Shown here: positions 4,539 to 7,916 of the stretch, piece by piece | Layout: every line of letters starts with the position of its first letter | Numbering within the stretch: position 1 is the first letter of the stretch | Assembly: GCA_947178085.1 (NCBI GenBank) | Contig: CAMWWS010000115.1 | Location: 1 to 7,916, forward strand | Direction: 5' to 3' | From: an uncultured Lachnospiraceae bacterium | GTDB lineage: Bacteria; Bacillota_A; Clostridia; Lachnospirales; Lachnospiraceae | DNA: 7,916 nt | Notes under the pieces: model-generated | What the model was told of the DNA's origin: nothing | The model's input: the letters and a program-made list of their open reading frames with translations, nothing else | Database searches by the model: none | Translations under genes and position numbers: made by a program

Positions 4539-4955
4539 ATGGATTTTTGTGCTGAATGGCTTAACAATTTATTATGTTCGATGGATAAGAATTGCGATAG
4601 TTGTTTGTTTGAATCCTGTGCAAATCTGCACTATAAAGTGAATGGAATGGATAACATATTAGAAAAATATGTGGGTAATTTACCTGAATTTATCTCGTTT
4701 CTTGAAAAAGAGTGGGGATGGAAAATAACATATAGTGAGGATGAAAGTCAATTATTAGTTGATGAAAACAAAGATTTTTGCGTATGTCCTATTACGCAGA
4801 ATGTGCAAGGGAAAGTTTCAGGTATGCTTTGTAATTGTTCCGAAAAATTTGCAGAACAGATGTTTTCAAAGGTATGTAAAAAAAAGATAGCAGCAAAAGT
4901 GAAGCGTTCAATTTTGCGTGATGGAAAATCATGTATTTATGAAATTTCAATCTGA
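4539..4955 (+). CDS. Cysteine-rich small protein, possible ligand or metal binder
   Basis: From the start at 4539 this is a 138-residue protein without signal peptide or membrane segment. Eleven residues are cysteine: C4, C13, C19, C22 and C27 near the N-terminus, the pairs C81-V-C83-P and C98-N-C100-S, then C113 and C132. The second half, FCVCPI, LCNCSEKFAEQMF and SILRDGKSCIYEI, resembles the C-terminal part of V4R-like and ATC-hydrolase-like domains, where a G-x-x-C-x-(F/Y)-x-(I/V) motif ends the fold. I recall similar uncharacterised clostridial proteins but cannot name the family. The regular Cys-x-Cys pairs suggest a metal site, a redox site or a thiol ligand pocket; an enzymatic role is not shown. 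It is the first gene of an operon, 26 bp before the ComB-like gene. Sampled G+C is low (18/60 at 4561-4620). Confidence 0.82.
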   Translation: MDFCAEWLNNLLCSMDKNCDSCLFESCANLHYKVNGMDNILEKYVGNLPEFISFLEKEWGWKITYSEDESQLLVDENKDFCVCPITQNVQGKVSGMLCNCSEKFAEQMFSKVCKKKIAAKVKRSILRDGKSCIYEISI

Positions 4956-4981
4956 AACGGGCAGGAGAAGGATAAAAGTAT

Positions 4982-5683
4982 ATGTATAACGTAAATATTC
5001 TGCATTTAATTAAAGGGGCAAAACAGGCGAAAGGACTGACTGTCATTATTGACGTCTTCAGGGCGTTTTCACTGGAATGTTATTTATATGATATGGATGT
5101 GAAACTGATACGCCCCGTGGGAACGATAGAAGAAGCGTTTTCTCTTAGAAACAGTATCCAAAACAGTGTACTTATAGGCGAGCGGCATGGCAAAAAATGT
5201 GACGGATTTGACTACGGCAATTCGCCGTCATCTATTTTGAAGAATGATGTGGCCGGAAAAACTATTATACATACCACCAGCGCTGGAACGCAAGGAATTG
5301 TCAATGCCGTTCATGCGAGTGAAATAATCACAGGAAGTTTAGTCAATGCAAGGGCAGTTGCTGAATATATCATAGCCAGACAACCGCAGACAGTTTCTCT
5401 TGTATGCATGGGCAATGGCGGTGTAAGACTTGCGCCGGAGGATGAACTGTGTGCGGAGTATATTAAAAGTATTGTAGAAAACAGGGAATTAACAGACATT
5501 GAGCAGAAAGTAAACTGCCTAAAAAATAATGGTGGTGAACATTTCTTTGATAAATCCAGACAAGATATCTTTCCGGAAGCTGATTTTTATATGTGTATAA
5601 AATATAATATATTTCCTTTTGTAATTAAGATTACAAGGGACGAAACAGGCTATGTCGCAAGTAAGGAAAAAATAAAATGTTAA
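4982..5683 (+). CDS. ComB-family 2-phosphosulfolactate phosphatase-like protein
   Basis: The 233 residues carry the ComB family landmarks in order: VIIDVFRA (D24, R27), GERHG (66-70), GFDYGNSP (75-82), TTSAGTQG (98-105, family form TTNGT), the glycine-rich CMGNGG (142-147) and APEDELCAEY (151-160). ComB removes phosphate from 2-phosphosulfolactate in coenzyme M synthesis in methanogens and is Mg-dependent. Many bacteria that make no coenzyme M also carry homologues, and no ComA-like synthase is visible here, so the substrate in this organism is uncertain. The canonical TTNG asparagine is Ser100-Ala101 in this copy, a possible sign of altered specificity. AGGAGAAGG (4963-4971) precedes the ATG. 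The stop overlaps the next gene by 7 bp, showing translational coupling with the kinase-like gene. Confidence 0.87.
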   Translation: MYNVNILHLIKGAKQAKGLTVIIDVFRAFSLECYLYDMDVKLIRPVGTIEEAFSLRNSIQNSVLIGERHGKKCDGFDYGNSPSSILKNDVAGKTIIHTTSAGTQGIVNAVHASEIITGSLVNARAVAEYIIARQPQTVSLVCMGNGGVRLAPEDELCAEYIKSIVENRELTDIEQKVNCLKNNGGEHFFDKSRQDIFPEADFYMCIKYNIFPFVIKITRDETGYVASKEKIKC

Positions 5684-6597
5684 ATTATAATATAAGTCCA
5701 CAATATTTTACTTCATTGGAGAGTGCCATAAATGCACTCTTCGGAGAAGGAACAAAAATTGAAAGTACCGGCATGATATCCGGCGGCGATATTAATGAAG
5801 CATATGCATTGACGCTGACAGGCGGCAAGTGTATTTTCATGAAATCAAATACCAAGGAGAATCTTTCTTTTTTTAACGCGGAAGCGGCAGGACTGGCTGC
5901 CATTGCCCGGACAAAAGCCATTGGCACGCCGAGTATTCTTGGTGTTGGAACCGACAGTGACAGAGCTGGATATTCATTTTTGCTGCTTGAGTTTATCTCC
6001 GGTAAGAGCCGCAATAGAAATTACTGGGAGGACTTTGCCGGGCAGCTGTCCGATATGCATAAGGCACCAACAGCCGGATTGGTTTCGAACGGAAAATATG
6101 GTTATGACAGCGACAACTATATTGGCATGCGCAGACAGGTCAATACTGGGCATGACAGCTGGGTATGTTTTTTCCGTGACTGTCGTCTTGAACCGCAGTT
6201 TAAAGACGCAGCCCGGTATTTTGACAGTGAGGATACGAAAAAGATAGTCAGATTTCTTGATCACATTGATGAAATTCTTGTGGAACCTGAATATCCGTCA
6301 CTGTTGCATGGTGATTTATGGTCAGGAAATGTTATTACGGGAAATGACGGCGCGGCATGGCTGATAGATCCGGCAGTCTATGTGGGGCATGCTGAAGCGG
6401 ATATTGCTATGACAGAACTTTTCGGGGGATTTCCGCCGGCTTTTTATGATGCCTATAAAGAAGCGGCGCATTTACAGCCGGGGTATGAACGCCGCCGCGA
6501 TGTGTATAATCTTTATCATCTTCTGAATCATCTGAATATGTTCGGGAGGACGTATCTTCCGGGGGTGAAGCGTATTATAGGGGAAATGAGCTTTTGA
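5677..6597 (+). CDS. Fructosamine kinase / ketosamine-3-kinase family protein
   Basis: This 306-residue protein has the APH/choline-kinase-like fold. Landmarks are the GGDINEAY loop (36-43, family form GGxI), the ATP-anchoring lysine probably K56 in CIFMKSN, paired with E69, the LLLEFI hinge (102-107), the catalytic loop HGDLWSGN (211-218, D213 and N218), the metal-binding IDP (D231) and HAEADIAMTELFGGF (238-252), which is typical of fructosamine kinases. Members phosphorylate ketoamines formed by glycation so that they decompose and release the amine; the exact substrate here is unknown. It overlaps the ComB-like gene by 7 bp, with AAGGA (5663-5667) 9 nt before the ATG. It is richer in G+C (31/60 at 6421-6480) than the first gene of the operon, so the operon may be mosaic. 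Its stop codon is embedded in the next gene's -35 box. Confidence 0.92.
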   Translation: MLNYNISPQYFTSLESAINALFGEGTKIESTGMISGGDINEAYALTLTGGKCIFMKSNTKENLSFFNAEAAGLAAIARTKAIGTPSILGVGTDSDRAGYSFLLLEFISGKSRNRNYWEDFAGQLSDMHKAPTAGLVSNGKYGYDSDNYIGMRRQVNTGHDSWVCFFRDCRLEPQFKDAARYFDSEDTKKIVRFLDHIDEILVEPEYPSLLHGDLWSGNVITGNDGAAWLIDPAVYVGHAEADIAMTELFGGFPPAFYDAYKEAAHLQPGYERRRDVYNLYHLLNHLNMFGRTYLPGVKRIIGEMSF

Positions 6598-6623
6598 CAT
6601 CTTTTCCTTTTATCGTGTATATT
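6594..6623 (+). promoter_or_regulatory. Promoter of the lipoprotein gene, overlapping the kinase stop
   Basis: TTGACA (6594-6599), a perfect -35 box, contains the TGA stop of the kinase-like gene (6595-6597). TATATT (6618-6623) follows after 18 bp with five of six matches. Transcription would begin near 6630, just at GGGAG, leaving a very short leader of about 14 nt. No terminator separates the two genes, so readthrough from the operon upstream is also possible. Confidence 0.5.
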
Positions 6624-6643
6624 GGAAGTGGGAGAAAAAAATC

Positions 6644-7916
6644 ATGCAAAAACGTCTTATAAGCATATGTACAACTTTAATTTTAGTATTTAGCATCTAT
6701 GGCTGCGCCCAAACGGCCGAAGACACTCCGACTGCAGAAACGGTAGGGTCAGCATTGTATGATGCAGAAGCAGAGCGTGAGGAAGCAGAACTGAAGGATA
6801 CAGTAGCAGAGAGTGATGAAGCATCAGTCGAAGGGGAGTTGGACAAGACTGTAGCCGTAGAAGAGAAGGAGCAAGGTGAAGATGAGACAGACCCTATGTC
6901 GAACATCACGGCAGAGGATATGTTTTTTTATAAAATTGATAATAACGGTGCAGTGATTACCGGACTGAGGGCAAAATATAAGAATTATTTGCAAGAAAAC
7001 ATGTCAATGGATAATGAAATAGAGATTCCTGATACACTGTTCGAATATCCCGTTGTAGAAATAGGCGATAATGTCTTTGAGAATATCAAATTGAAAAGTG
7101 TACACATTCCTGAATCTGTTGAAATAATAGGAGACAGCGCTTTCAGAAATACTGGTATTGAAGATGTTAATTTATCAGAATGCTATAATTTAAAAGAGGT
7201 GAAGACTAACGCCTTTGAAAATTGCAATCTGCACGATGATGATTATCATATATGGTTTATGGAAAAAATCGGAGAGCGGGCATTTGCCGGAAATGAGCAG
7301 CTTACCCGGGTTAATTTCTGGTCGGGAGATGTGACCATTGAAAAAGATGCTTTTGACGGCTGCGGAGATGAATTGCTTTTTTATGTGGTATGGAGTAGGG
7401 AAGAAACAGGTAAGGAAGTAGAAGCATACGCTGAAGCAAATGGGATTAAAGTGGAATATTCTGTGACGACTCAGATTAACGTTCCTTCGGAGCCATTGCT
7501 CTTAACTCCGGAAATAGGAAGCTTTTTTTATGGAGAACTGGGTGGTACATATGACGATTGGGATGATGATATGTTTTGTAGTTTTGAGAAAACACCGGAT
7601 GCTCCCAATTTTGGATTTGAGGACTGGCAGTGGTACGGCTGCAGTAAATGGGAACATATCTTTCTCTTTGCTAATCAGACAACTGCTTCATCAGAGCTTA
7701 ATTCTGCCTCAGACCGTTACTGTGCCGGCAATGCCGTTTGTGAAAACAGAGAACTTACATGGGCAGAGGGGACAGAAGGTGTCGGAATCGGAGAATATAT
7801 CGTCTATGACCAGATTGTATTTTCCGGAAATCTCATAGAGCCAAATGGAAATAAGATTTTAAGGGCAGGCGAGTATGGAGAAGACGGATATATAGATTAT
7901 ACGCAGATTTGTATAG
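6644..7916 (+). CDS. BspA-like LRR lipoprotein with discoidin-like domain, 3' partial
   Basis: The frame is open from ATG 6644 to the window end (424 complete codons, no stop), so the C-terminus is missing. MQKR plus a hydrophobic stretch ending IYGC gives a type II signal with lipidated C21. Residues 22-92 are an acidic Glu/Ala/Asp-rich linker that would hold the rest off the membrane. Residues 95-275 form BspA-like (LRR_5) repeats, for example VVEIGDNVFEN, VEIIGDSAFRNTGIEDVNLS and MEKIGERAFAGNEQLTRVNF, closing with YAEANGIKVEY. From about 345, ASSELNSA, GNAVCENRELTWAEGTEGVGIGEYI and ILRAGEYG resemble NedA-like discoidin (NADase-type glycan-binding) domains. It is probably a cell-surface protein that binds host or microbial glycans. 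GGGAG (6630-6634) lies 9 nt before the ATG. Open frames on the opposite strand at 6697-6909 and in another frame at 7530-7838 are shadows of it. Confidence 0.88.
   Translation, partial: MQKRLISICTTLILVFSIYGCAQTAEDTPTAETVGSALYDAEAEREEAELKDTVAESDEASVEGELDKTVAVEEKEQGEDETDPMSNITAEDMFFYKIDNNGAVITGLRAKYKNYLQENMSMDNEIEIPDTLFEYPVVEIGDNVFENIKLKSVHIPESVEIIGDSAFRNTGIEDVNLSECYNLKEVKTNAFENCNLHDDDYHIWFMEKIGERAFAGNEQLTRVNFWSGDVTIEKDAFDGCGDELLFYVVWSREETGKEVEAYAEANGIKVEYSVTTQINVPSEPLLLTPEIGSFFYGELGGTYDDWDDDMFCSFEKTPDAPNFGFEDWQWYGCSKWEHIFLFANQTTASSELNSASDRYCAGNAVCENRELTWAEGTEGVGIGEYIVYDQIVFSGNLIEPNGNKILRAGEYGEDGYIDYTQICI

Noticed and set aside
6697..6909. Serine-rich open frame on the minus strand
   Set aside because: It is the antisense image of the acidic Glu/Ala-rich linker of the lipoprotein, whose codons read as Ser and Ala on the other strand.
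7530..7838. 102-codon plus-strand open frame
   Set aside because: It is out of frame within the lipoprotein gene, which continues uninterrupted through this stretch with recognisable discoidin-like motifs.

Overview
The window looks like chromosomal DNA of a gut-type Bacillota, most likely a Lachnospiraceae-like clostridium. The reasons are an AT-rich background, strong AGGAG-type ribosome binding sites, consensus sigma-A promoters, a DUF5605-type glycoside hydrolase, a WYL-domain regulator and a lipoprotein with BspA-like leucine-rich repeats. The taxon is inferred from gene content and not from a marker gene.

Layout, left to right. Positions 1-160 hold a possible terminator of an upstream unit and a near-consensus promoter. 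Positions 162-1652 (+) encode a cytoplasmic family GH-A-like glycoside hydrolase that ends at a perfect 11-bp hairpin. Positions 1722-1946 (-) encode a 74-residue protein resembling NHLP/Nif11-type leader peptides, with a foldable 5' leader. A 221-bp divergent region follows, carrying a perfect 15-bp palindrome that is probably the operator of the next gene. Positions 2168-3371 (+) form a two-gene unit of a WYL/HTH_11 regulator and a RidA-family protein. Positions 3393-4298 (-) encode an alpha/beta hydrolase of the proline iminopeptidase type, with higher G+C than its neighbours and only 21 bp from the convergent RidA stop. Positions 4334-4423 hold a 21-bp tandem repeat whose units fold into hairpins followed by T-runs. 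Positions 4539-6597 (+) form a three-gene operon: a cysteine-rich small protein, a ComB-family phosphatase and a fructosamine-kinase-like protein. Position 6644 to the right edge (+) is a secreted lipoprotein with acidic linker, leucine-rich repeats and the start of a NedA-like discoidin (glycan-binding) domain, cut by the window end.

How the genes may work together. The glycoside hydrolase and the lipoprotein fit a carbohydrate-using, surface-interacting gut lifestyle. RidA (enamine/imine deaminase family), the fructosamine-kinase-like protein (deglycation family) and the ComB-like phosphatase all belong to families that act on small or damaged metabolites, but they sit in two separately promoted units and a shared pathway is only a guess. 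No RNA genes, insertion sequences, CRISPR arrays or phage genes were seen.

Three apparent gene starts should be corrected: the long reading frames beginning at 90 (+), 2006 (-) and 4458 (+) start inside or upstream of promoter or leader elements. Start codons with good ribosome binding sites lie at 162, 1946 and 4539.
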